Source of the DNA: Corallococcus macrosporus
Lineage (GTDB): Bacteria > Myxococcota > Myxococcia > Myxococcales > Myxococcaceae
NCBI RefSeq assembly: GCF_017302985.1
Contig: NZ_JAFIMU010000007.1
Span: forward strand, 1,922,001 to 1,986,000
Length of the DNA stretch: 64,000 nucleotides
Direction: 5' to 3'
Under the pieces are notes generated by a model. It was given only the letters and a program-made list of their open reading frames with translations, was not told where the DNA came from and searched no databases. Shown in pieces: positions 49,785 to 57,640 of this stretch. Position numbers and translations under genes: made by a program. Position 1 is the first letter of the stretch. Each line of letters begins with the position of its first letter.

Positions 49785-49808
49785 GCGTCTCCCCTCACCG
49801 GGAGACGC
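49785..49808 (+). terminator. Hairpin after infC
   Basis: GCGTCTCCC (49785-49793) pairs with GGGAGACGC (49800-49808) around a 6-nt loop, 20 bp past the infC stop. There is no T-run, but the position fits transcription termination. Confidence 0.6.
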
Positions 49809-49902
49809 GCCTACGGGCGGTGCCCCTCGGAAGCTGTTCCGAGGAGACCGCCCGCGTTCGTTTCCGCCCTACCGCGCGCCGTCCAGGGTACGCCCTGCCC
49901 CG

Positions 49903-51348
49903 CTAGCCGGGCAGGACCCGGGCGCGCCGGCGGCGGCCCCACTCCATCAGGATGAACGTCACGCCCACCGCGAGCATCGCGCTGGCCCCGCCACACCCGG
50001 CGGCCATCGCCTGCTGGGAGGCGGTCGTCGCGCCGCTCACCAGCGTGCCGGGGTCCTGCGGCGGCTCGAAGGAGCCCGAGCCTCCCGTGGCGGTGAGCTG
50101 GCGGTCGTCGTCCGCCGGGGCCTGCTTCGCCGCGACGGCCTGCGACTTGAGCGACGACGCGCTGGTGGAGAAGAAGGACAGCCGGTAGCTGGAGCCGGAG
50201 GACGGCTCGATGCCGAAGAAGCACACCAGCGGCACGCCCGAGGGCAGCACGTCCGGCGCCGACGGGTAGCCCGCGAAGCCGGACACGGACGCGAGCTCCT
50301 TGCCCGCCCCCGGCTTCCCGCTGGAGGACAGCGCGCGGACCCACAGCCGGTAGCCGGAGCCATCGCTGCGCGGCTGGTTGTAGAAGAGGTACAGGCTGCT
50401 GCCGGAGCGCACGAGCGCGGGCTGCGTGGCCCAGTCCCCATCCTCCAGCACCCTCACCGCGGAGCCGAAGCTGCTGCCGTTGAAGCGGCGGTACACCAGC
50501 CGCTCCGAGTTGTCCTTGTAGACCAGGTGCAGGCCGCCGTTGCCGTCCGCCACCGCGCTCATCGCGGCGCCGTGGTAGATACCGTCGGAGAAGGCCGTGC
50601 GCGTGGAGGACCACGTGGACACGGCCGCGCTGTCGTCGCGGATCCGGTAGCGCGTGCTGTCGCGCCCGTCATGCGAGCTCCACAGCATCATCATCCGGTT
50701 GCCCAGGCTGATGAGCCGCCCGCCGCCGCGCTTGGAGATGTCACGCGCGAGCGCGGACTGCGTGCGGAAGGTGACGCCGCCGTCGCTGCTCACGGAGATG
50801 GCCAGTGTGTTGCTGCCGTCCTTCTCCCGGAAGAAGGCCTGCACCCAGAGCCGGCCCTTGGAGTCGCGCGCCAGCTCCGCTCGGTAGTACGCGGTGCTGG
50901 AGCTGGTGGAGTCGAAGACGCGCACGGGCTTGTCCGGCAGCCAGTGGTTGCGGGACGCGCTGTAGCGCCACCACTGGAAGTACACGTCGCGGGACGTGGA
51001 GCCGCCGATGCCCTGGCTGTCCGGCGTCTCCACCGCGTAGACCAGCGCCACGTCCCGGCCCACCGCCACCAGGTCCGCGCGGTCGTAGGTGGAGCCGTCG
51101 TGGATGACGCCCTCCTGCTTCCAGCTGCCGCCGCCGTTGTCGCTGCGGAACAGGCGCAGGCCGTGCCCGTCCTGTCCGCCCTGCTGCACGGCCGCGAGCA
51201 GCACGGAGCCCTCGCTGCGGGACACGCGCACGATGTGCCGGTGCGCGGGCAACGTCAGCGCGTTGCCGCCCCGCACCGGAATGGCCGTGGGCGGTGTCGC
51301 CGCCGTCATGCCCGCCAGCAGTACGCCTGTGAGTGCAGCCCAACCCAT
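49903..51348 (-). CDS. Secreted BNR/sialidase-like beta-propeller with MYXO-CTERM
   Basis: The 481-residue protein has a signal peptide (GVLLAGMTAATPPTA), then repeated beta-propeller blades with Asp-box-like motifs (FRSDNGGGSWKQE; SVSSDGGVTFRTQ). It ends GCGGASAMLA, a hydrophobic helix, and WGRRRRARVLPG, a MYXO-CTERM sorting signal. Surface exposure is therefore expected. Asp-boxes occur in sialidases and in many non-enzymatic propellers; the Arg triad of sialidases was not identified, so glycan binding is only a possibility. The start at 51348 has GGAGG eight bases upstream. Confidence 0.78.
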   Translation of the reverse strand: MGWAALTGVLLAGMTAATPPTAIPVRGGNALTLPAHRHIVRVSRSEGSVLLAAVQQGGQDGHGLRLFRSDNGGGSWKQEGVIHDGSTYDRADLVAVGRDVALVYAVETPDSQGIGGSTSRDVYFQWWRYSASRNHWLPDKPVRVFDSTSSSTAYYRAELARDSKGRLWVQAFFREKDGSNTLAISVSSDGGVTFRTQSALARDISKRGGGRLISLGNRMMMLWSSHDGRDSTRYRIRDDSAAVSTWSSTRTAFSDGIYHGAAMSAVADGNGGLHLVYKDNSERLVYRRFNGSSFGSAVRVLEDGDWATQPALVRSGSSLYLFYNQPRSDGSGYRLWVRALSSSGKPGAGKELASVSGFAGYPSAPDVLPSGVPLVCFFGIEPSSGSSYRLSFFSTSASSLKSQAVAAKQAPADDDRQLTATGGSGSFEPPQDPGTLVSGATTASQQAMAAGCGGASAMLAVGVTFILMEWGRRRRARVLPG

Positions 51349-51501
51349 TCCCACCCCCTCCGTTGGTTTCCTCGCCGGGAAACTGGTCGGCGGGGAGGGA
51401 TGAAAGAAGCTGGGAAAAAGAGTTTCTGCCTGCTCGCCTGCTCCACGACGGGGGCTGACGCGGAAGCCTTGCGACGCGAGGGGCGTCGTTTGCTGGACGC
51501 T

Positions 51502-52944
51502 TCAGCCTCGCGCCGCGGCCCGGCCACCGATGTGTTCGCCCGCATCTGGACGAAGCCGGCGGAAGAGCGGCCCGGCCAGCGACGACACCATGCCGATGGC
51601 GAGGAACGGCAGCACGAAGCGCTCCGGCGTGAGACGCACGTCCCCGCCGCCGCGCGCCACGTGCAGCATCAGGCCGCCGAAGCTGATGCCCACGCTCAGC
51701 GCCATCTGCTGCGTCACCACCGCGATGGTGGAGCCGTTGCTCACCGACTCCCTGGGGAGGTCCGCGTAGGCCACCGTGTTGGTGGCGGTGAACTGCAGCG
51801 AGCGCATGAAGCCGCTGCACACCAGCGTGGCGATGATGAACGGGATGGGCGTCCCCAGCCCGAAGAAGGCGGGCACGGCCGTCAGCGCGGCGGTGAGCAG
51901 GTTGGAGGCGATGAGCGTCTGACGGAAGCCCACGCGGCGGATGAGCGCGGGCGCCACCGGCTTGCACATGAAGGCGCCCAGCCCCGTCCCGATGGTGACG
52001 AGCCCCGCCTCCAGCGGCCCCCACCCCAGGGCCACCTGGAAGAGCAGCGGCAGGAGGAAGGGCGTCGCCCCCAGGCCGATGCGCACCAGCGCGCCGCCCA
52101 CCATGCTGGCGCGGAAGGTGTCCACCTTGAACAGGCGCAGGTTGAGCACCGGGTGTGGCGTGCGCAGCGCGTGCCGCACGAAGGCCACGAGCGCCCCCAC
52201 CGCCACCAGCGTGATGCCGGCCTGCACGGGCCACGGCACCAGGCCGATGCCCACCGTCTCCGCCGCGCCCATCAGCGCGGTGATGGCCACCACGGCGATG
52301 GCGAAGCCCTTCGTGTCGAAGGGGCCCGGGTCCGGCTGCTTCAGCGGGGGCACGAAGCGCGCCACGGCCCACATGCCCAGGAGGCCCACCGGCACGTTGA
52401 TGAAGAAGATCCACGGCCAGTCCGCGACGCCCAGGATGAAGCCCGCGAGCGGCGGCCCCAGCAGCGGCCCCACCAGCGCGGGCATGGTGAACCAGCTCAT
52501 CGCGGACACCAGCTTCTCGCGCGGCGCCGAGTTGACGACGATGAGCCGCCCCACGGGCGTCATCAGCGCGCCGCCCAGCCCCTGGAGCGTGCGGGAGGCG
52601 ACGAGCTGCGCGAGCGTCTGGGAGAAGCCGCACAGCACGGAGCCCGCGAGGAACACGACCATGGCGGTCATGAAGACGCGGCGCGGGCCGAAGCGGTCGG
52701 CGATCCACCCGCTCGCGGGCGCGAGCACCGCCAGGGCCAGGATGTACGACGTCAGCGCGAGCTTGAGGTGGACGGGGTCCGTGCCGAACGCCACGGACAG
52801 CGTGGGCAGCGCGGTGGACAGCGCCGTGGAGTCCAGGAACTCCATGAACAGCGCGCTGGCGACCGCGATGGAGGCCAGCCGGGTGCCTCGGGAGGAGGAG
52901 GTACTGGAGGGCCCGGTGGAAGCAGTCGCGGTGGAAACAGACAC
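51502..52944 (-). CDS. MFS multidrug efflux transporter, DHA2 (EmrB/QacA) type
   Basis: The 480-residue inner-membrane protein has about 14 predicted helices. Early motifs are LFMEFLDSTALSTALPTL and the motif A loop GWIADRFGPRRVF, both typical of drug:proton antiporters of the DHA2 group; GPLLGPPLAGFIL is motif C. It probably exports toxic or antibiotic compounds. GTG 52944 was chosen because AGGA lies six bases before it; ATG 52962 would add six residues. No EmrA-like adaptor or regulator gene is adjacent. The upstream region carries two palindromic repeats. Confidence 0.88.
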   Translation of the reverse strand: MSVSTATASTGPSSTSSSRGTRLASIAVASALFMEFLDSTALSTALPTLSVAFGTDPVHLKLALTSYILALAVLAPASGWIADRFGPRRVFMTAMVVFLAGSVLCGFSQTLAQLVASRTLQGLGGALMTPVGRLIVVNSAPREKLVSAMSWFTMPALVGPLLGPPLAGFILGVADWPWIFFINVPVGLLGMWAVARFVPPLKQPDPGPFDTKGFAIAVVAITALMGAAETVGIGLVPWPVQAGITLVAVGALVAFVRHALRTPHPVLNLRLFKVDTFRASMVGGALVRIGLGATPFLLPLLFQVALGWGPLEAGLVTIGTGLGAFMCKPVAPALIRRVGFRQTLIASNLLTAALTAVPAFFGLGTPIPFIIATLVCSGFMRSLQFTATNTVAYADLPRESVSNGSTIAVVTQQMALSVGISFGGLMLHVARGGGDVRLTPERFVLPFLAIGMVSSLAGPLFRRLRPDAGEHIGGRAAARG

Positions 52945-53151
52945 GTCCCTTCCTATGCACATGCCACGCCGGGTCTGTCACGCCCGTGTGAAGGGCGCGC
53001 CGCGCACGGCAGAAGCGCTTGTACTCCCAGCGCGCAGCGATGGAGGCCCACCGGTGAAGAGGACACGGCACCCGGTCCGGAGAGCGGGCGAGCAGGCACG
53101 CGGGTCATGGACGCCCGGACCGGCGGGCTCCCTCCGGCCCCACCCGGCCTC

Positions 53152-53176
53152 AACGGGTCCGACTGTCGGACCCGTT
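53152..53176. repeat. Palindromic repeat, copy 3 (variant arms)
   Basis: AACGGGTCCGAC and GTCGGACCCGTT are perfect 12-bp arms around T. Relative to copies 1 and 4 the arm sequence CCTG is replaced by CGGG with matching changes on the other side, so pairing is preserved. Confidence 0.8.
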
Positions 53177-53222
53177 CGTGCCGCCCGGCCAGGCACCAGC
53201 GCCCCGGTCACCGCGGTTGCCC

Positions 53223-53247
53223 AACCTGTCCGACTGTCGGACAGGTT
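53223..53247. repeat. Palindromic repeat, copy 4
   Basis: AACCTGTCCGAC and GTCGGACAGGTT, 12-bp perfect arms around T, 46 bp after copy 3. It lies 7 bp past the stop of the coiled-coil protein gene and could serve as its terminator. Confidence 0.8.
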
Positions 53248-53254
53248 CAGGGCG

Positions 53255-53785
53255 TCAGGGCTCCGGGGGCTCGTTCCGGGCAGCCTCGGCCAGGGTGCGG
53301 GCTTCTTCCCGCAGCTCGCCCAGCCGGACGCGGTGGCGCTGGAGCAGCGCGTCCACCTGGCCGACGCGGACCTGGTCCCCGCGCGCCTTCGCCTCCTGCC
53401 GCTCGCCCTCCAACCGGGACACGTCCCGGCCCAGCAGCGTGGCGATGTGCTCCGTCTTCTCCAGCTTCCAGCGTGCCGTCTGGGGCTGTTCCTCGACGAT
53501 GGGGTCGTTCGCCTGCGGCGGCGCGTTGGCCACCTCCGGCTCCGGCGGCACGTCTCCGGGAGCGGGCGGCACCACCGTGGCGGGGCGGGGCGCGGGCTCC
53601 GGCGTCCGCACCGGCACCGCGCGCTTCGGCGCGACCTGGGCGGCCGTCACCGGGCCGGCTTCCCGGGCCGCGGGCGCGGCGGAAGGGGAATGCTCCTCCC
53701 GGGCCGGCCACAGCAGCAGTACGGCGACGAGCGCGGCCACCAGCACGCCCACGCCCCCCAGCATCACCCGTTCCCGGTTCCGCAT
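53255..53785 (-). CDS. Single-pass membrane protein with C-terminal coiled coil
   Basis: The 176-residue protein has one N-terminal helix (about 8-26), a long Pro/Ala/Glu-rich extracytoplasmic linker (about 30-100) and a charged helical C-terminus (about 105-170) with heptad character (IATLLGRDVSRLEGERQEAK). It probably spans the periplasm. It is third in a tight operon (12-bp gap) with two lipoproteins. The start is ATG 53785 or the adjacent ATG 53788; the former has better spacing from GGAG. No family was recognised. Confidence 0.65.
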   Translation of the reverse strand: MRNRERVMLGGVGVLVAALVAVLLLWPAREEHSPSAAPAAREAGPVTAAQVAPKRAVPVRTPEPAPRPATVVPPAPGDVPPEPEVANAPPQANDPIVEEQPQTARWKLEKTEHIATLLGRDVSRLEGERQEAKARGDQVRVGQVDALLQRHRVRLGELREEARTLAEAARNEPPEP

Positions 53786-53797
53786 CATCCACTCCCC

Positions 53798-54181
53798 CTA
53801 CAGCCGAAGGCGCCAGCCATCACCCTGGCGCTCCACCCGGAAGAGGAACGGCTCCGCGCGCTCCGTTCCTCCCTGCGACACGCGCGCCCGCACGAGCACC
53901 GCGTCCGGGTCGCGCCCGTCCACCTTCGCGTCGAGCACGTCCACCAGGCCCATGCCGTGTTCGCGCAGGTCCTTCACCGTCTCCTCGCACGGAGGCACGC
54001 CCTGCCCGGTCACCAGCATGGGGCCCAGCACCGCGCAGTCCCCGGACGGCAGGGCCTGGAAGAAGCGGCGCACGGCCGCCTCTCCGGCCTCCGCCTTGGA
54101 GGACGTCGTCGAAGTGCAGCCGAGCGCGGCGAGCCACAGCCCCACCGCCCCCACCGCGTGCCTCACCGCGCGCCGTCCCAT
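53798..54181 (-). CDS. Small lipoprotein, DUF4878/NTF2-like
   Basis: The 127-residue protein has a lipoprotein signal (LAALGC). A compact domain follows: helix AAVRRFFQALPSGDCAVL, a Cys pair (about 49 and 65), then strands VDVLDAKVDGRDPDAVLVRA and EPFLFRVERQGDGWRLRL. The layout is that of NTF2-like lipoproteins such as DUF4878. It may bind a small ligand or partner in the periplasm. It is the middle gene of the three-gene operon. Confidence 0.6.
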   Translation of the reverse strand: MGRRAVRHAVGAVGLWLAALGCTSTTSSKAEAGEAAVRRFFQALPSGDCAVLGPMLVTGQGVPPCEETVKDLREHGMGLVDVLDAKVDGRDPDAVLVRARVSQGGTERAEPFLFRVERQGDGWRLRL

Positions 54182-54186
54182 CCGCT

Positions 54187-55080
54187 TCAGTAGCAGTTGG
54201 GCGCGAACAGCTCGTCGTCCGACGCGGACATGAACTGGTCATCGCAGTAGCCCGACGCCAGCACGTGGCCGTTGCGGACGCAGCCGTCGTGGTTGGTGGC
54301 GTCCAGCGTGTACTGGGTGTCGCCGCCGCACCCGCCGCCGCAGCGGCCGAAGCAGTTGCCCATCACCTTGGGGCGCGACCAGTGGTCCGGCTCGCCGCAC
54401 ACCCAGGTGCCGCCGTTCAGGTAGTACTCGTCGCCGCTGCACGTCGTGTGGTCACCCAGCTGGGCGATCTGCTGGTTGCGCGCGTTGTCGAAGCCGCCCA
54501 CGTTGCAGTCGTGCTTCGCGTACGAGTACCAGTTGTACGTGCCGCCACAGCTGCCCGTGTTCCTGCCACCGCACTTCGCGTAGCTGCACAGCATCGTGTA
54601 GCCGCGGCCCTGCTCGCCCATCACGGTGCGCTTGAGCGTGACGCTCGTGGGCTGCTGCGCCCACAGGCCCACCGCGCGGCGCAGGTACATGGCCTCCGGC
54701 GCCGCCGCGTCACCCTGCGGCAGGCCCTGGTTGAGCGCCCCGTAGAACGCGCTCAGCGTCTGCCGGTCCTGGCCCACCACCTGCGTGTCCTGCACGTTCG
54801 CGTCCGCGAAGCCGTCCAGCGTGGACACGCCCGACGCCGGGTCCATCAGGCCCGTCAGCGTCATGCCGTGCATGCGCACCTCCAGGCGGTACACCCCGGG
54901 CTCCACCTCGCGCGAGGCGAAGGACACCGTCTGCCCGTCGTGCGCCCAGGTGCCCTCGGTCACGCCCGTCCCGGAGGTGAGGGACAGCCCCTCGGGGGAT
55001 GCCGGCGAAGCCTCCGTGCCCGCGCCACCACAGCCCCACAGCAGCAACGCCGCGACCGCACCACCCAGTGCCTTGCGCAT
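54187..55080 (-). CDS. Cys-rich lipoprotein with phospholipase-A2-like C-terminal domain
   Basis: The 297-residue lipoprotein (LLLWGC) has a variable N-terminal half and a Cys-rich C-terminal region. From about residue 170 it reads CSYAKCGG, then GNCFGRCGGGCGGDTQYTLD, then NHDGCVRNG and GYCDDQF. The arrangement of a Cys/Gly metal-binding-like loop followed by HD-x-C resembles secreted phospholipase A2 (calcium loop and catalytic His-Asp). If active it would release fatty acids from phospholipids at the cell surface. The fit is by motif only, and the chain between the motifs is short. First gene of the operon; start 55080 has GGAGG nine bases upstream. Confidence 0.6.
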   Translation of the reverse strand: MRKALGGAVAALLLWGCGGAGTEASPASPEGLSLTSGTGVTEGTWAHDGQTVSFASREVEPGVYRLEVRMHGMTLTGLMDPASGVSTLDGFADANVQDTQVVGQDRQTLSAFYGALNQGLPQGDAAAPEAMYLRRAVGLWAQQPTSVTLKRTVMGEQGRGYTMLCSYAKCGGRNTGSCGGTYNWYSYAKHDCNVGGFDNARNQQIAQLGDHTTCSGDEYYLNGGTWVCGEPDHWSRPKVMGNCFGRCGGGCGGDTQYTLDATNHDGCVRNGHVLASGYCDDQFMSASDDELFAPNCY

Positions 55081-55304
55081 CCGTTTCACCCTCCGGCCAG
55101 GACAACTTCCAAGAATTCGAGGCGAGCGCGGAATTACCGGGCGACTGGACGGGACTCAAGGCGGGGTGCGTCAGGCAGGGCCCCCGGGCCTTCGGGCGCT
55201 ACCGGAGGGCCGCCTGGCTGTTCACGGCGGACAGGCGCGGAGGGGCGGGGATGTGGCATGACGGGCCCGCGAAGCAGGTCGTTTCCCCAGTGGAGGAAGT
55301 CCCC

Positions 55305-57392
55305 TTGAGAATCCCCGCGCTCACCGTGGTGGCGGCGCTCGCCGCGACGGGTTGCTCCAACGGCAGCATCACGCAGAACCGCGAGGCCATGGCCCGCATC
55401 GCGGCCAACACGGCGAAGCCCCAGATGGCGCCCGCCAAGGGCTCCGAGTCCCTGGCCGGCACGCCGGACGCTTTCAAGGCCCTGTGCAAGGCGGACCTGG
55501 AGCGCGCGCAGGCGCAGGTGGCCGCGCTGAAGAAGCTGGATCCGAAGAAGAGCGGCCAGGACGTCCTCAAGGCGTACGACGAGGCGCAGACGGCCATCCT
55601 CAACGCGGCCAACCGCTCCAGCCTCACGCACGAGGTGCACCCGGACGCCGCCATGCGCGACGCGTCCCGCGAGTGCGAGCAGCAGGTGGACGCGGCCAGC
55701 GTGGCGCTGTCGCAGGACCGCGGCGTCTATGACGCGCTGTCGCTGGTGGACCTGTCCAAGGCGGACGCGGCCACGCAGCACTGGGTGAGCCGCACGCTGC
55801 TGGACTTCCGCCGCGCGGGCGTGGACCGGGACGACGCCACGCGCGCCCAGGTGAAGACGCTCAACGAGGAGATTCTGAAGCTGGGCCAGCAGTTCGGGCA
55901 GAACATCGCGGAGGACACGCGCAGCGTGGCCTTCACGCCCAAGGACCTGGACGGGCTGCCGGAGGACTACAAGAAGGCGCACGCGCCCGGCGCGGACGGC
56001 AAGGTGGTCATCACCAGCAACTACCCGGACTACTTCCCGTTCATGACGTACGCGAAGAACGCGAAGGCGCGCGAGAAGCTGTGGCGCACCTACCGTCAGC
56101 GCGCGTTCCCCAAGAACCAGGCGGTGCTCGCGCAGCTCATCGAGAAGCGCAACGCGCTGGCGAAGCTGCTGGGCTACGACAGCTACGCGGCCTTCACGAC
56201 CGAAACGCGCATGACGCGCACGCAGCAGGCGGCGGCGGACTTCATCGACCAGTTGGCGCAGGCCACGGAGGCCCGCGCGAAGAAGGAGATGGCGGACCTG
56301 CTGGCTCGCAAGAAGAAGGACGTGAAGGGCGCCACCGTGGTGGAGCCCTGGGACCAGGACTACTACGAGGACCGGCTGCGCGCGGAGAAGTTCGGGTTCG
56401 ACTCGCAGGCGGTGCGGCCCTACCTGGAGTACGCGCGGGTGAAGGACGGCGTCATGGGCATCACCTCCAGCCTGTGGGGGGTGGCCTTCCAGCCGGTGAA
56501 GGACGCGAAGACGTGGCACGCCGACGTGGAGGCGTACGACGTGGTGGACAACGGCAAGCCGCTGGGCCGCATCTACCTGGACATGCACCCGCGCGACGAC
56601 AAGTACAAGCACGCGGCGCAGTTCGACCTCGTCACCGGTGAAGAGAACAAGCGGCTGCCGGAGGCCGTGCTGGTGTGCAACTTCCCGCGCCCCGGCGACC
56701 TGATGACGCACGACGAGGTGGGCACGTTCTTCCACGAGTTCGGCCACCTGATGCACACCATCTTCTCCGGCCACCAGAAGTGGACGCCCATCTCCGGCAT
56801 CTCCATGGAGCGCGACTTCGTGGAGACGCCGTCCATGCTCTTGCAGCAGTGGGCGGAGCAGCCGGAGGTGCTCAAGAGCTTCGCCAAGCACCACGAGACG
56901 AACGAGCCCATCCCCGCGGAGCTGGTGGAGAAGCTGCGCGCGTCGAAGGAGTTCGGCCAGGGCCTGTACGCGCGCCGCCAGCTGTTCCTGTCCGCGGTCA
57001 GCCTCCAGTACTACTCGCGCGCGCCGGGCTTCGACACGACCGCGGTGCTCGCGGAGCTGCAGAAGAAGCTGTCCCCCTTCCGTCACGAGTACCGCGACGG
57101 CACCCACTTCGAGCTCGCCTTCGGGCACCTGGATGGGTACTCGGCCGCGTACTACACGTACCTCTGGTCCTCCGTCATCGCGAAGGACCTGGAGACGAAG
57201 TTCCAGGAGGCGGGCTACCTGGACCGCGACACGGCCATGCACTACCGCAAGACGGTGCTGGAGCCCGGCGGCTCCAAGCCCGCCGCGGATCAGGTGAAGG
57301 ACTTCCTCGGCCGGCCGTACGCCTTCGACGCCTACCGCGCGTACCTCGACGGCACCGCGAAGACGACGGGCACCGCCAAGGAAACGAAGTAG
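55305..57392 (+). CDS. M3-family zinc metallopeptidase lipoprotein (thimet oligopeptidase-like)
   Basis: The 695-residue protein has a TTG start with GGAGG nine bases before it and a lipoprotein signal (LAATGC). The M3 catalytic domain carries the zinc motif HEFGH in TFFHEFGHLMHTIFSG, the downstream Glu region GISMERDFVETPSML, and a late HLDGYSAAYYTYLWS. It degrades short peptides, here probably in the periplasm or at the outer membrane, whereas most family members are cytosolic. It is divergent from the envelope operon and followed by a strong terminator. Confidence 0.9.
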   Translation: MRIPALTVVAALAATGCSNGSITQNREAMARIAANTAKPQMAPAKGSESLAGTPDAFKALCKADLERAQAQVAALKKLDPKKSGQDVLKAYDEAQTAILNAANRSSLTHEVHPDAAMRDASRECEQQVDAASVALSQDRGVYDALSLVDLSKADAATQHWVSRTLLDFRRAGVDRDDATRAQVKTLNEEILKLGQQFGQNIAEDTRSVAFTPKDLDGLPEDYKKAHAPGADGKVVITSNYPDYFPFMTYAKNAKAREKLWRTYRQRAFPKNQAVLAQLIEKRNALAKLLGYDSYAAFTTETRMTRTQQAAADFIDQLAQATEARAKKEMADLLARKKKDVKGATVVEPWDQDYYEDRLRAEKFGFDSQAVRPYLEYARVKDGVMGITSSLWGVAFQPVKDAKTWHADVEAYDVVDNGKPLGRIYLDMHPRDDKYKHAAQFDLVTGEENKRLPEAVLVCNFPRPGDLMTHDEVGTFFHEFGHLMHTIFSGHQKWTPISGISMERDFVETPSMLLQQWAEQPEVLKSFAKHHETNEPIPAELVEKLRASKEFGQGLYARRQLFLSAVSLQYYSRAPGFDTTAVLAELQKKLSPFRHEYRDGTHFELAFGHLDGYSAAYYTYLWSSVIAKDLETKFQEAGYLDRDTAMHYRKTVLEPGGSKPAADQVKDFLGRPYAFDAYRAYLDGTAKTTGTAKETK

Positions 57393-57413
57393 TCGCTGTC
57401 GCTGCATGAAGCG

Positions 57414-57459
57414 CCGCGCGCCGCCTGCCCCGTCCTCCGGGGCAGGAGTCGGCGCGCGG
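57414..57459 (+). terminator. Two-part hairpin terminator after the M3 peptidase
   Basis: The outer stem CCGCGCGCCG (57414-57423) pairs with CGGCGCGCGG (57450-57459). The inner stem CCTGCCCC (57424-57431) pairs with GGGGCAGG (57439-57446). A 3-nt bulge lies on one side only. Confidence 0.75.
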
Positions 57460-57640
57460 TGCCTTCGCGGTCCACGGGCACTGCCCTGCCGCGGAACTCC
57501 CCTTCCCCACCCTGTCCCCCGCGCAGGCCCATCCCCGCCCCGGGGACGGAGCCTGGCGTCGCCCTGTCGTCACGCGGGCGCTGGTGAGGGTCTTGCTTTG
57601 AAGCGCGCCCGCCGGGGCCTTCCAACGGCCCGGAGGAGGC

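Larger units (their letters stand above)
52945..53254. other. 310-bp intergenic region with two palindromic repeats
   Basis: No gene is supported here. Apart from the repeats at 53152 and 53223, the sequence is G/C-rich without clear promoter elements. It separates the MFS gene from the end of the three-gene envelope operon that is transcribed toward it. Confidence 0.6.

Noticed and set aside
50527-55308. Very long plus-strand open frame (over 1500 codons) across several minus-strand genes
   Set aside because: Composition is Arg/Ala/Pro/His-rich with no domains, and it crosses intergenic repeats. The opposite strand has recognisable MFS and lipoprotein genes.
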